A DNA stretch of 64,000 bases. It comes from Rhipicephalus microplus (Eukaryota; Arthropoda; Arachnida; Ixodida; Ixodidae). The translations under genes and the position numbers were made by a program. Positions 41,180-53,159 of this stretch are shown in pieces (positions within the stretch are counted from its first letter, which is position 1; the number at the start of each line of letters is the position of its first letter). Below the pieces are notes generated by a model. That model had not been told where the DNA came from, searched no databases, and worked only from the letters and a program-made list of their open reading frames with translations. Location: NCBI RefSeq assembly GCF_043290135.1, contig NC_134710.1, forward strand, positions 9,597,821-9,661,820, in the 5' to 3' direction.

Positions 41180-43985
41180 GGCCGCCATTGGTACCTGAAC
41201 TTGGCAACATTTAACGCTAAAACCTTATCTAGTGAGGGAACTCTAGCAGTACTATTCGAGGAGCTAGAGGGTGTTAAATGGTATATAATAGGGCTCAGTG
41301 AGGTTAGGACAGATGAGGCTTATACGGTGTTAAAGAATGGGCACGTCCTTTGCTATAGGGGCTTGGCTGACAGAAGAGAACTGGGAGTGGGGTTCCTAAT
41401 TCACAGAAACATAGCTGGCAACATAGAGGAATACTATAGCTATAATGAAAGGGTGGTAGGTATCGTAATTAAACTGAATAAAAGATGCAAGATGAAGGTG
41501 GTACAGGCTTACGTGCCTACATCCAGCCATGATGACACTTCAGTTGAAAGCTTCTATGAAGACGTGGAATCGGCAATGAGTAAGGTAAAAACACAGTATC
41601 ACAGTATTCCATACTGATAGGACACTTTAATGCAAAGGTAGGGAAGAAGCAGGCTGGAGACCAAGCAGTAGGAGACTATGGCATCGGTACTAGAAATACC
41701 GAGGAGAGCTAGTAATAGAATTTGCACAACGCAGTAATTTACGGATTTTGAATACCTTCTACCAAAAACGAGGAAACCGTAAGTGGACACAGAGGAGCTT
41801 TAATGGCAAAAATAAGAACGAAATAGACTTTATAATGAGTGCACACCTAGGCATCGTGCAGGATGTGGAAGTGGTTGGCAAGGTACGATGCTGTGACCAT
41901 AGAATGGTACGGTCTCGAATTCACCTAGACTTGAAGAAAAAACAACACAAACTGATACGTAAGAGGCCAATCAATGAGCTAGCACCGAGAGGGAAAGTAC
42001 AGGAATTCAGTCTCGCTTCAGAACAGGTACTAGGCTCTTAGTGAGGAAACCAACAATAGCGTAGATACAATGAATGATAATCTGACGAGTATCATTATGG
42101 AGTGTGCAGTGGAAGTTGGAGGCAGGGTAGTTAGACAAGACACTGGCAAGCTTTCCCAGGAAACGAAGAATCTCATTAAGAAGCATCAAATCATGAGTCT
42201 CAAGTACAGCAGGTAAAATAGAACTGGCAGAGCTTTCAATGTTGATTAATAGGTGTAAGGTATGCGATGTGGGAAGGTATAACATGGAGAGAATTGAATA
42301 CGCTCTGAAAAACGGAAGAACCGTCAAAGCAGTGAAGAGGAAACTTGGGATAGGCAAAAATTGGATGTATGCACTAAGGAACAAAGAAGGCAAAATAACT
42401 ACCAATATGGATAGGATAGTTAAAATAGCGGAGGAGTTTTACAGAGATCTGTACAGTAGCCGGGATAACCACGACTTTAATACTATAAGAACTAGCAGTA
42501 ACCCAGATGACACCCCATCAGTAATGATAGAAGTCAGAAAAGCTTTGGAGAGCATGCAAAGAGGCAAAGCTGCTGGTGAGGATCAGGTAAGATCAGATCT
42601 GCTGAAAGATGGAGGACAGATTGTGTTAGAAAAACTAGCTACCCTGTTTACGAGGTGTCTCCTGACGGGAAGGGTATCAGAGTCTTGGAGGAACGCTAAC
42701 ATCATCTTAATACATAAGAAAGGAGATGACAAGGACTTGAAGAATTACAGGCCGGTCTGGTTGCTCTCTGTAGTATAAAGCTGTTTACAAAGGTAATTGC
42801 TAACAGAGTAAGGAAAACATTAGAATTCAATCAACAAAGGAACAAGCAGGATTTCGAACAGGCTACTCAACAATCGACCATATTCATACTATCAATCAGG
42901 TAATAGAGAAATGCTCAGAATATAACCAACCACTAAACATAGCCTTCATAGATTACGAGAAGACGTTTGATTCAGTAGAAATCTCAGCAGTCATGCAGAC
43001 ACTGCGGATTCAGGGCGTCGATGAAGTATATATAAACATCCTGGAAAAAATCTACAGGGGATCAACTGCTACCATAGTGCTTCATAAATAAAGCAACAGA
43101 ATACCAATCAAGAAGGCTGTAAGACAGGGGGACACAATCTCCCCAATGCTATTTACCGCGTGCTTACAGGCGGTTTTCAGAAGCCCAGAATAGGAACAGT
43201 TAGGGATAAGAGTTAATGGAGAGTACCTTAGTAACCTGCGCTTTGCCGAGGACATTGCATTGCTGAGTAACTCGGGGGACGAATTGCAACTCATGATTAC
43301 GGGGTTAGACAAGGAGAGCAGAAAGGTGGGTCTTAAAATGGATCTGCAAAAAACGAAAGTAATGTACAACAACCTCAGAAAAAAGCAGCGCTTCGAGATA
43401 GGTAATAGTGCACTTCAAATTGTAAAAGACTGTCTACTTAGGGCAGGTAATAACCGTGGAGCCAAACCACGAGATTGAAGAAACTAGGAGAATAAGAATG
43501 GAGTGGAGCGCATTTGGCAACGACTCTCAAATTATGACAGGTAGATTGCCACTATCCCTCAAGAGGAAGGTATATAACAGCTGTATCTTGCCGGTACTTG
43601 GCTACGGAGAGAAACCTGGAGACTTACCAAGAGGGTTCAGCCTGAATTAAGGACGACGCAGCGAGCAATAGAAAGAAAAATGGTAGGTGTAACCTTAAGA
43701 GACAAGAAGAGAGCAGAGTGGATTAGGGAACAAACGGGGGTTAAGGATATCATAGTTGAAATGAAGAAGATTAAATGGACATGGGCCGGGCATGTAGCGC
43801 GTAGACAGGATAACCGCTGGTCATTAAGGGTAACTGACTGGATTCTCAGAAAAGGCAAGCGGGTTAGGGGGAGACAGAAGGTTAGGTGGGCAGATGAGAT
43901 TAAGGTGTTTGTGGGTATAAATTGGCAGCAGCAAGCACAGGACAGGATTAACTGGCGGAACATGGGAGAGGCCTTTGTCCTGCAG
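41180..43985 (+). pseudogene. RTE LINE ORF: AP-endonuclease and reverse transcriptase, broken
   Basis: Endonuclease fragment: LATFNAKTLSSEGTL, IIGLSEVRTDEAY and VVQAYVPTSSHDD (41200-41530), then NEIDFIMSAHLG and CDHRMVRSRI (41815-41920). RT: GKAAGEDQVRSDLLKDGG (42565-42615), NANIILIHKKGDDKDLKNYRP (42695-42750), AFIDYEKTFDSVE (42940-42980) and LRFAEDIALLSNSGDEL (43235-43290), where the family's YADD is FAED. C-terminus: WAGHVARRQDNRWSL and GRQKVRWADEI up to 43994. Frame changes near 41617, 42040, 42778, 43140 and 43650 make it non-functional. Confidence 0.8.
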
Positions 43986-44011
43986 TGGTCGTAGTCAGGC
44001 TGATGATGATG

Positions 44012-44880
44012 ACAGGTTCAAAAAGAGGACTGTATAAACCATGTCCGAAAACTAATGGGTACTGCACTTCGCAGTCTTGTTCAAAAGCATAAGGGTTCTG
44101 GTGAAACACTAAGTGGAAGAGGCTGCTTGACAAATGATGTCATGGAGAGATTGTCGAGATACTATGGCTGGGCTCTGAAGTACAATGTTGGTGACGTAGA
44201 TGCAATGCTCCGGGCAGCCATGGCCACATATTATCACGTGACATCGACTGATGAGAGGTCCAACCACACCTTGTGCCCAAGTGGCAGTGACTCATGGTGC
44301 AAGCAGAATGCTGCTGCTGCAAGGGGAGAACCGCTACCAAGGCACACCTACAACTTTCCACAAAATGTCCGTGATGCACTACTTCCAGTCTACGAGTGAC
44401 TTAATGACAAGGAGCTGCTAAAACGCTGCCAAAGAGGCAAGACACAAAGTGCAAACAAGGCACTCCATTCTCTCATATGGTCTCTAATGCATAGAGAGAA
44501 GCATGCTTCACTCATAGCTGTTGAGACTGCAGTTGCTGAGGCCGTGATGCGCTTCAATTCAGGAATGAGAGAAGCCTCCACACGTATCCTCAAAGAACTT
44601 CAGCTAGAGCAAAACTCCATGAGCGAGCAATGGGCAGAAGAGGATTCTCGTCGGATCATGAGTGCCGAGCGAAAGCGTTCAGCATCTTCCAGGTTCCTGC
44701 TACAAGCAAAGCGGCGGCAACGACAAAAGTGTGAGAGACTACTGCCCTGGTGCTTTCTAAGGCATTTATATGCAAAGAGAAGCATTTTTGTTTGTGTAGA
44801 ATTTTTTGAAAATACAGAGCTTTGTTTTTTGCCATTTTCTCAGTTTCAGTTTTTTGGCCACCTTTCATTCTTCTGACAAG
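44012..44880 (+). pseudogene. Mutator-like transposase, 3' part
   Basis: It continues from the other copy of the target duplication: VQKEDCINHVRKLMGTALR, then GRGCLTNDVMERLSRYYGWA, CPSGSDSWCK and ALLPVYE (stop at 44398-44400), then KELLKRCQRGKTQSANKALH and SLIWSL. A charged C-terminus follows, with a stop at 44874-44876. The motifs NHV..MGTALR, CPSG.DSWCK and TQ.AN..L..LIWS are the family's conserved C-terminal blocks. Both halves join in frame across the 12-bp duplication, so the gene was contiguous before the LINE arrived. Confidence 0.75.
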
Positions 44881-47800
44881 CGCTTCTCAGCTTTGGTACA
44901 CTGCAATTCGATAATTTTTATCTTGATGAGAAGCTAGATGCTTAGTGAGTGCAAGAAAGTGCCATATGCAACTATAGGACACCATAAATTTTTAGAAAAA
45001 ATGAAATACAAAATTTATCGTTCCTTGATAATGGAAGGATGAACTTCTAAACCTCATAACTTTTGTTGTGGGAAAGCTAGAGCATGAAACTTGCTTTTTG
45101 CACTCTTTGCTGATAATAGAATGCAGTGACATTTAATTAAGCAAGATCTGTCTAGCCAATTAACTAAAAAGGTGATCAAAAGATCTTTCAATTAATGGCT
45201 AATTAAAAACAAAATGATAAGAGGTACATAAAAACTGATTTCATATTTGACATCTGCACATGTAAATACAGCATCTCGTAAGTTTTCATCAACCTAGCTT
45301 AAATAGTAAGATGCCTGATGGCTAAGTGCCTCTTCCCCTTAATAAACAACTTACCAATATGCTTTTGCAACGTAGAGGCATAGAAATAACATACTAACTT
45401 GGCTTGATCGCTTTGTTTTCAGTTCTGGCTGATACCAATATTTTTCGTGACCCATGAGATTCATATCAAGATTCAACCATATGTCAAAACAAGTGTATTA
45501 TATGTTCACTAAAGAGGCTGTTTGAACGAGTGTTACAGAAAGTTTTTAAAAAACTTTCAGATGAGCACAGAAGATTCTGCCCAAGGAGACAGCATCTCCT
45601 TGAAAGTACTGCAGCTCCAGCAAGGACACTCCACGTGGTCGTGCCTTCTTTTTCAAACATTGTTTTCAGTCTACTGCTTTCAATTGTTTTTCTGCTTGCT
45701 TTAGTTTGTTCGTCTTGATTTACAAAAGACTGTATATAAGGATATGCATGCTTTCTGTATAAAGTTTTTAGATTTTTTTTTTTTCCAAGAGAGTGAGCAC
45801 TAGTCCATTGTGTTGAGCTCCACCGGGCTCTAAAATGTGCCGTGTGTGAGGTCGGTTTGGGCTGTCTGATCTCTGGGCAGGTCTAAGAAGAAGTGTGCCA
45901 AGTTTGTGCTTTCCTGTGCCAAGTGCCATCTTGGCTTCTTGGTTTCTCTACGGTGTCACTTACCAAGCTGTCTTGCCGGTGACTGTGATATAAACTGGTC
46001 TCTCAACTATTTTTTTTTTTGCACCATGCGATCCTTTGCTAGGTGCTGTGCACGTGGCAAAGTAGTAATATGTTCAAAATGGTTGCGCTTCACCCGGCCT
46101 GGCCTTGCCGCAGACGTGCGTGCAGGCTTTGGTCCTTATTGCTCAAGAACAAAATAAAACATTTTTGTAAGATTTTCTTCTGCCCGACTTTTCTTGACCA
46201 CTTTTTTGTATGTTTATGTCTCAAAAATAAGGCAAGAATAAAGCCGTGTTTATGAAGGCTTATGGAAGGTAAACAATGCTTTCAGTCTTCGTGAAGAATA
46301 ATAGAATGCTTTGTTGGGCGTGCTGGTTCGTTGCGGAAAAGATTGGAGCACAAGAGCCGATGAGATGCAAAAGAGAAAACTGCTGCGCTCGTGTAGTCTC
46401 ATCTCATCTTGTGTCCCGTCCATTTTTACGCTTCTCGTAAAGCATGTGCCTTTTTTGCCTTACAGATAACGAGCTCGAGGTGTGCGAAATGAAATTGTGC
46501 TGCGAGTAACGTAATTTCTGCATTTGCGTTAGGGGCTCCCCGCAATGCCATAGATGTTATAGACGATTGTTGACTGGCTTTCAAATAGTGCCTGGTGGAC
46601 TTTCTCCTCTACATTTGTTGCTAGTTTTCAGTGTTCATAATAAAGATGGCGATATGTTGCCTTTACATGGCTGCTCCCAATGTGCACTGCAACTCATTCG
46701 TGTTCGCAAAGCTACGTCTGGCTGGTGTCCAGCTAAGCTTTGAGAAAAGCTTCTCTGAAGTGAGCGTTGCACATCTCAACATGCGAAGGCAAGTAGCTAC
46801 TCAATATGGAAGTCCCATATCTAACTAGTGATAGTTTTAAAATGTTCCTTTTAATGTGTTGGAGTCCGAATGGTAATGGGTGGGTGCAAGCTCTGCTCCT
46901 AAATCTTGCAATCCTATCAAGGGTGAAGCATCATAGGATTCTGGCTTGTCCATTGTGTGTTGTCCGTTCTCATGGTGAAGAGTGATGCTAATAACAATGC
47001 AAGGTACCTGTTATGCATCATGGTGTCGGTGATGCTGATGAGCTTGTCTGTTGTGCGTCTGTACCCACTATATGCCAAGACGAACAAGCACGTTCCAGAC
47101 CACACATTCTTGCTGTCGTAGATGAAAACGAACGTGAACGCGCTTTTGCCCACTAAAGGCGAGGCTGATGAAGATCGCAAGCTAGCTCGTTGGGGAGAAA
47201 TGCGCTAGCTTGTGATCTTCGTCAAACGCGCTATCGTTGTCGGCATTCGAGAAGCAGCGGTGACCCCGACGACACAACTAGCGCGTGGTCGCTCATTCAC
47301 ATGCGCAAGTGGGCAACGTCGCCGGTGATTTATGGTAAGAACGGCTATGCCCGCTTGTCATGACTCGCTTTGTGGAGATACATGGATTTTTTTGTAAAGC
47401 ATTGTTGAAACATGCATTTCAGTGACAAATACGTTATAGCATAAATCCAGTGTAACTAGGCTTTACATGAAATGTCCAAAAGAATTGTGGGAACTGGCAG
47501 GTCCGATCACTTATTGGGCAAGGTCTTACTCTAAAATAGTTTTGGAAGGGCTCCTGCAATTGTGTCCAAAAACTGTTAGGAACAGAACTCTATCGGTAAT
47601 TGTGAAAAAATTCTACCCTAAATTTTGTTAAGGGGGTGATGTGGAGGAAGCTTTCGAAGGCTAATGAAGGGCAGTCTTACGGAAATTATGACTGGCATTT
47701 CACTTTATTGCAATATATGCTTGTACTGTTGCATGCAAATACTTAGTACAGTAGCTGCAGTTTTCATGCACATAAGGACTACCTGGTCTATTTGCTCTTT

Positions 47801-48792
47801 TCCTTAGCCAAACACTCCCACTCCTTGCTGCTCTCATTGGGGCCTCATAGCTTTAAGACTGAATGTTCTGTTCAAATTTGCATCCTACTTGTGTTCTGAT
47901 TCAGGTCACATCCACTTTTTCTGCTGCAGACATCTCCATTTACAGTTGTTAATTAGAACTAGGTCAATCTTTCCAGTTGATTATTTGCAATATAGGCACA
48001 AGGCAGACAATATCAGTCTTTAGTACCATGACTACGCTGAAAACTTCACGGCTAGCTTGCACGTCTCGTAGCAGTTTATTCAAGATTTGAAGTTCCGGGA
48101 GTTGGTATAGGAAATACTTCAACCACTCCTCAGCTCGAGAGTGCTTTTGCCGATACGGCAAACTCTCCAAGTTGCGCAAGTGAGACGAGAGATTCAGTAC
48201 TTGAGTATGTATATATGAACACCAACTTTTGAATGCAAACTTCTCTGTGCAAGTTGCTCAGGAGAAAAACTCGGCGGCTCTTGACACTTGACTTGTGGTG
48301 CCCCTTCTGTTTAATATCTGTACGAGAATACAGAATAATATTTGTAAAACACTAATAGGTCATGGGATTTTCAGAAAGATCAGAAATAGGTAGTTAATGA
48401 TATTTTGGGGAGTGTTAATAATTTTAAAGCATTTGTTTGAAGTTCATAGAATGAAATTCATATTAAATAGCTTTAGAGTAACAAAGAATTGTTCTCGAAG
48501 TTGATACGGAACAATGTCCACATCTCTTATCAATAGAAGTATGGCATATTGCACATTGTCGGGCATTCTTTCTGAAAGCACAAATGTAGCACACTGTATC
48601 TATAAGCTTTTTCTTTTTTTGTCGGTGAATGTCGGACTCTGCGGAAAGTGCACAAAATTTTGTGAATGTTTCCTTCTCTGAGGTATATAAGCTGCACTCT
48701 TGTGGTCAATACCATCATATGCCAGCTGAGACTAGATATTAATTTTTGCTCCACTCATTATGCTTGATTGTAGGCAGCTCACATTTTAAATA
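44881..48792. other. Non-coding DNA, no gene recognised
   Basis: AT-rich in most parts. One open stretch at 45890-46157 (Cys-rich; includes FVLSCAKCHLGFL) has an AG before it and a phase that would fit exon i, but it lacks a RING pattern and a good donor. The hairpin at 47166-47224 is listed separately. Confidence 0.35.
47166..47224. repeat. 21-bp inverted repeat (hairpin)
   Basis: The left arm ends GCAAGCTAGC (47166-47186) and the right arm begins GCTAGCTTGT (47204-47224). 19 of 21 positions pair, with a 17-base loop. Confidence 0.85.
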
Positions 48793-48794
48793 TA

Positions 48795-48972
48795 TGCTCA
48801 AACATCGTTCTAATGAAACCAGATATAACCAAATATCGGTTGTAACGAAATAAATGAAAACTAGGGTTGCAATAGATATAGTGTTAAAAATAAACCTTTA
48901 GAGTGAATTTTTGAATACTATAACGAACTTATTTTATGTAAGATGCAAGTTTGTTATAATGAGGTTTGAGTG
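48795..48972. mobile_element. 178-bp MITE with TA duplication
   Basis: Ends TGCTCAAACATCGTTCTAAT and the inverse of CACTCAAACCTCATTATAAC. TA flanks are at 48793-48794 and 48973-48974. Tigger/mariner-type MITE. Confidence 0.6.
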
Positions 48973-48974
48973 TA

Positions 48975-50517
48975 CAAGGTTTGTTTGTAAAAATACTCTG
49001 CCAATTATAACTTATATGAAAAATGAAATGAATAGTATGACATTTTTTTACACAGCTTTGAATGTTCGTGCACCACAACTCTTAAGACAGCGGTGCATGA
49101 ATACGCGAGTAAATGTGCCAGTAGGTTATAATAAACCATTAGGGAAATGCCAGTTGTAGGTAAAGGCATGTTTTGATCAACGAAAAGATGTGGCACTGGA
49201 ATTTGAAGCATAAGCATCCGTGCATTTTACTTTAGAGAATACAGTGTCAAGTATGCAAATGTAGACACACCTCGATCAAGGAAAATGTACCTGTAGAACC
49301 TCATGCATACATGTGTGCCTCTGCTTTTGGAGAATATATTGCTAGCTAATTGAAAAAGATTTTGGCAGTTGCGAGGCCCCCTGTTCGCATGTGACACCCG
49401 AAAGTCTTGGCTACTGAAATTAAAAGCACAAGGTTAACACTCTTTGCTGGAACCTTTTTACCGGGTGCTGCTGACAAGGTATTGCAGCTTTATTTTTGGG
49501 CAACCTATTTCACAAGCACAATTTGGAGTCTAAGTTGTTGCTTATCGAAAGATGCTCTGATTCTCGGTGTTGGTCATATTCTCGGGCAAAATATAAAGTA
49601 TATGCAATATATGGTGTCTTAATTCTCACTGAGGTTCATACCCTTATGCAGATACCGACACCTGTAGTACCATTAGACCAGTTGATGCAAGTTACCTGTT
49701 TTTCAGTTTTTCCCAGTATATAGTATGCAGTGCTGCTACAGTGCCCCATAACAAACAATAGGGACTGCTTCATTTGGAGAGTCGAGCTAATTCACAGTCT
49801 GTAACCCTGAAGGTTTGACTACGCAACCCTATTAGGTCTCCTGTAGTGGTGGTTTGAACTGCACGACTCTAGCTGGAATGGATTAGTTTGCTTATTTTTA
49901 TGTGCGGGCACAATTATCAGACTGTAGGTCTCACCATTGTGGAGAGCTTTTTAAATTTTTATTGAACAAACATAATGAAGCAATCCAAACAAGCATACTG
50001 ACACACTGCTGGGATTCCTCGCTCAAGCAGTGTAATGCCAATTTACTGAGTGCACATCAGGTGGTCTTATATTTAATAGTGAGTCGTTCCCATGTTTTGA
50101 CTGCTAGCGATTTGAAACTCTAGTGAGCTTGGTAGGGTCCCGTTATTTTCCAAATGAATTTAGCAAAGTGTGTAAGTGGCAATGTTTCCATTAAATAATG
50201 AATGCTACATTTCATTAAGCAGTTTCTTCACAAGCCATCGGCGGTGCCTGCTTTAAGTAACTAATGCTGTAGATTCACACGTTGCCGAAAAACAACACTT
50301 ATAAACTATACAAATTTCAGTCTGTAAGTTGTACCAGGAGTTGATAAATTTGCAAACCAACATTTGAAACCATGTGAACATTCATTTATTGCATATTTGT
50401 TCTCTAGGACATCTTGATTTTGAGGCTACATCCAATCTATCACCATCATGAGCGTAGAGGAATCGAGCGAGCTATACCGCACGCAAAGCTTGCAGCTGTT
50501 CGGGGCGTAAGTTAGCG
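48975..50517. other. Non-coding DNA, nothing recognised
   Basis: No repeat or gene signal was recognised. Confidence 0.35.
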
Positions 50518-50520
50518 TTA

Positions 50521-50707
50521 AGGCCTGACCCAACGTATCAATTGCAGCGCGTCTTTTTGACGCGGCCCCGAGCCCTCTCCCAAATGGAGAAAGAAAGCGC
50601 GCAGCTTTGCGTAGCCAAGCGCCCTTTCTCTTCACCGAGAAAGGGCACGGCGCCGCGTCAAAAAGCCCCGCGCTAACGCGCTGCAACAAATGTGTGTGGT
50701 CAGGCCT
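50521..50707. mobile_element. 187-bp MITE with TTA duplication (PIF/Harbinger-like)
   Basis: AGGCCTGACC and its inverse GGTCAGGCCT form the termini. Further in, TTGCAGCGCGT and CTTTTTGACGCGGC also recur in inverted form. TTA flanks both ends (50518-50520 and 50708-50710), as expected for PIF/Harbinger insertions. No coding capacity. Confidence 0.78.
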
Positions 50708-50710
50708 TTA

Positions 50711-51894
50711 GTCAAGACTCAATGGGTGCGCGCACGAGGTGAGCGTACGACGCATGCGCAACGCAAGCGCACAGCTTTGCTCTATTGCGAACTCTATGCG
50801 ATACGCTCTATTGCGAACGCTTTGAACTATAACTCTTTGACTTGAACTGAACCTTGCTAGCTCTGATGTGAAGGTCGCTTGTTAGGCTACTTGGGCGGAT
50901 ACGTTTTTCTTTTTGCATGGCGCTTTTGTTTTTTCAGTTTATTTTTCTTCCCACCATCCATAGAGTTGTTACATCATCGTGACCGTGAAGGCTCATGATC
51001 ATGAGCGTCATAAACCGCAAACTCCTTGGCCGCAACTTGTAGGGTATCATAGAGTTAATATACAGCAACTTGGAGGCTAATTTAGTCGCCGAAGCCGCAT
51101 AACTGCGCCGCCGGTACTACCGGGCTGGAAAGCAAAACTGGGCTAGGCTAGAAAGCCTGGCCGTGCAGTGTGCATATCTGTGGCAAAAATGCCACAGCGG
51201 CCACAATGAGCTTTGACAGTTTGCAAATTCTTACATATGCATGCAAACGTCACGTGTAGGGCCAATATGGCCAAGATCTGTCCTGGGGCAACACCTCCTA
51301 TATTTCCCGTGCCTGCCAAATTATCGGCGGTCACTTCGGAAGCGGCGGTCGTCGGAACTACAGTGGTGGCGCCACTCAAGTAGGGGTGTCTTCAAATAGG
51401 TTTTTACGTTTTCGAAGCTTATATGCAACATAAAATAACGTAAAAAAGTTTTTAAAAGGCGTAAACGTAGTTATCATTAACCCTACGTAAATTACGCTGT
51501 CATTCAACAAGCAATATTTTTAATACAAGGCATCCTCTGAAATTAGTAGCAAACGCCTATCTTAAAGACCAAGTTCAAAAACTTTTATTCCTACGTAGGC
51601 AGCGTCGCCAAAGATGACCGGCGTTTAGCGTTTATTTGGCAGGCACTAAAAATTTAGGAGGCTTTGCGTAAGGCCAACGCCTCCTCTAGAAGATGCCTGC
51701 CGCTTGAGATAAAAACAGCTGTCACACCCTTTTCCTTCTTTATTTTAGAATGTTCTCGGTCGCTAGCGTCACTTGTGGCGGACGGTGCAACAACGCAACA
51801 CTTTGCATAGCCTCCAAAACAGTGGTGCATAGTTGCAGGTCTCGAACAACTTTCGACTGACGCGCCCCTAGGGGCCGCAGATGAAAAACGCTCA
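50711..51894. other. Non-coding DNA, nothing recognised
   Basis: Partly GC-rich (50730-51400), then AT-rich. No element boundary was recognised. Confidence 0.35.
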
Positions 51895-51902
51895 GCTGGT
51901 AC

Positions 51903-53055
51903 CACGGAGGAAGGAAAGGTAAGGAGTGGCCCTGACGTCACTCGTTGTGAAACCGCGATGAAGCCTGAAGTTGGCCATATGGACTGGGCTAATTCTCCTC
52001 TCTTGTTTACATATGAATGCGAAGCAGAAGGCGCGACTCCCCCTCCGGCTCGGAAAGCACGTGGGCTGCGCAGCGCGTGTGTCGGGACGATCCGAAACTA
52101 ATGGAACTGGGCTCATCACTCTGAGCCAGCTGGACACCTTCAGCGAAATCGCTTCGTCCGAGTAATAACAGGGAGCCGACAAAGAAGCAACTACGAGAGA
52201 ACGCGCGCTAGATGTACTGACAACGGCGAGTGCTTTCACCTCATTAATTCAGCAACTGTACAGACAACACGATCGGTCGTGCGCCTTCTACGGGTGGATT
52301 CCGCCACGCGGCCGACGCAGCGTCCTGCCACTGTGTCCGTGTTCCGCGTGAAACTCACCGGCGCCAGCACTCTGCGACCGTGGTGACTTTGAGCACGGTG
52401 CTAGTGACAGTTGAACGTGGTTGCTGTTACGTTGAGATTACATGCAATGCTGGTGGTGAGTGTACCAAGCGGAACAAAAAAGGTGTTTTAATACGCACAT
52501 GCAAGTTGTTACTGTACCCACACAACACGAAACTACGTATGTGCACATGGTCCTCATGGCGTCTTGCTGGGCTCAACAGCGTCGTCCGTTGTCACAAGCA
52601 GGAGCACTGCTCAACCGTCAGTTCGTCGTCAGTCAGCTTCGTCATGGTGCCCAACACAATTTCGCTGAACACTAACTGCATCATCCGCGTCATCCACCGC
52701 ACGACACAAGGATATGCACTTGTTCTACGCACTGTTGAAACCCCGTGGTGGAAAAAGGGATTTGTAAACGTTGCTAAGAGTAATGTAACAGCCAGGACAA
52801 CACTGCGTAACCAATAACGCGGCGCAGAGCACAGATATTGTCCGCCACGGCTCAGCACGAGACCTGGGGAGGCACACATTCCGCCGCCAGCAGCGGCCGC
52901 TCACTGCTAGACCAGCTCCACTGCGCAACACGTAACCATAGCAACGCCGCCATTGTGCCTAGTGAATATGGCCGCCATGACGTCAGTTCCGCCACATTTT
53001 TTACGCCCTGCGCCGGCTGGGCATTCCCTCTCCTTACCTTTTTCCTTCCTCCGTG
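51903..53055. mobile_element. 1153-bp TIR element with 8-bp target duplication (hAT- or P-like)
   Basis: The 5' end CACGGAGGAAGGAAAGGTAA is mirrored at the 3' end by the inverse of CACGGAGGAAGGAAAAAGGT. GCTGGTAC flanks both ends (51895-51902 and 53056-53063). CTGACGTCA occurs in inverted orientation inside both ends. Eight-base duplications are the hallmark of hAT and P superfamilies. The GC-rich interior has an open frame at 52380-52817 (145 codons, GTG start) with no recognised transposase domain, so the element is probably non-autonomous. Confidence 0.82.
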
Positions 53056-53159
53056 GCTGGTACCGTACCGCCCGTCGCCGTGATAATGGATGGATGGTTG
53101 GTTGGATATGGCTGTACCCTTTAGATCGGGCTGTGGCTAGTGCCACCAAGACGTAATAC

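Larger units (their letters stand above)
40829..44011 (+). mobile_element. RTE-type LINE nested in the Mutator-like gene, with a tRNA-like 5' head
   Basis: The element is flanked by identical ACAGGTTCAAAA at 40817-40828 and 44012-44023 (12-bp target duplication). It starts with a tRNA-like segment, then an untranslated leader, an endonuclease region, RT and a C-terminal region, and ends in TGATGATGATG. The reading frame is broken in several places. Simple-repeat tails and this endonuclease/RT type fit the RTE clade. Confidence 0.85.

Noticed and set aside
45890..46157. Cys-containing frame with acceptor and phase that could follow exon i
   Set aside because: The cysteines do not follow a RING or other zinc pattern and no donor is convincing.
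52380..52817. 145-codon gene inside the 8-bp-duplication element
   Set aside because: GTG start, no family recognised and no supporting signals; mentioned only within the element.
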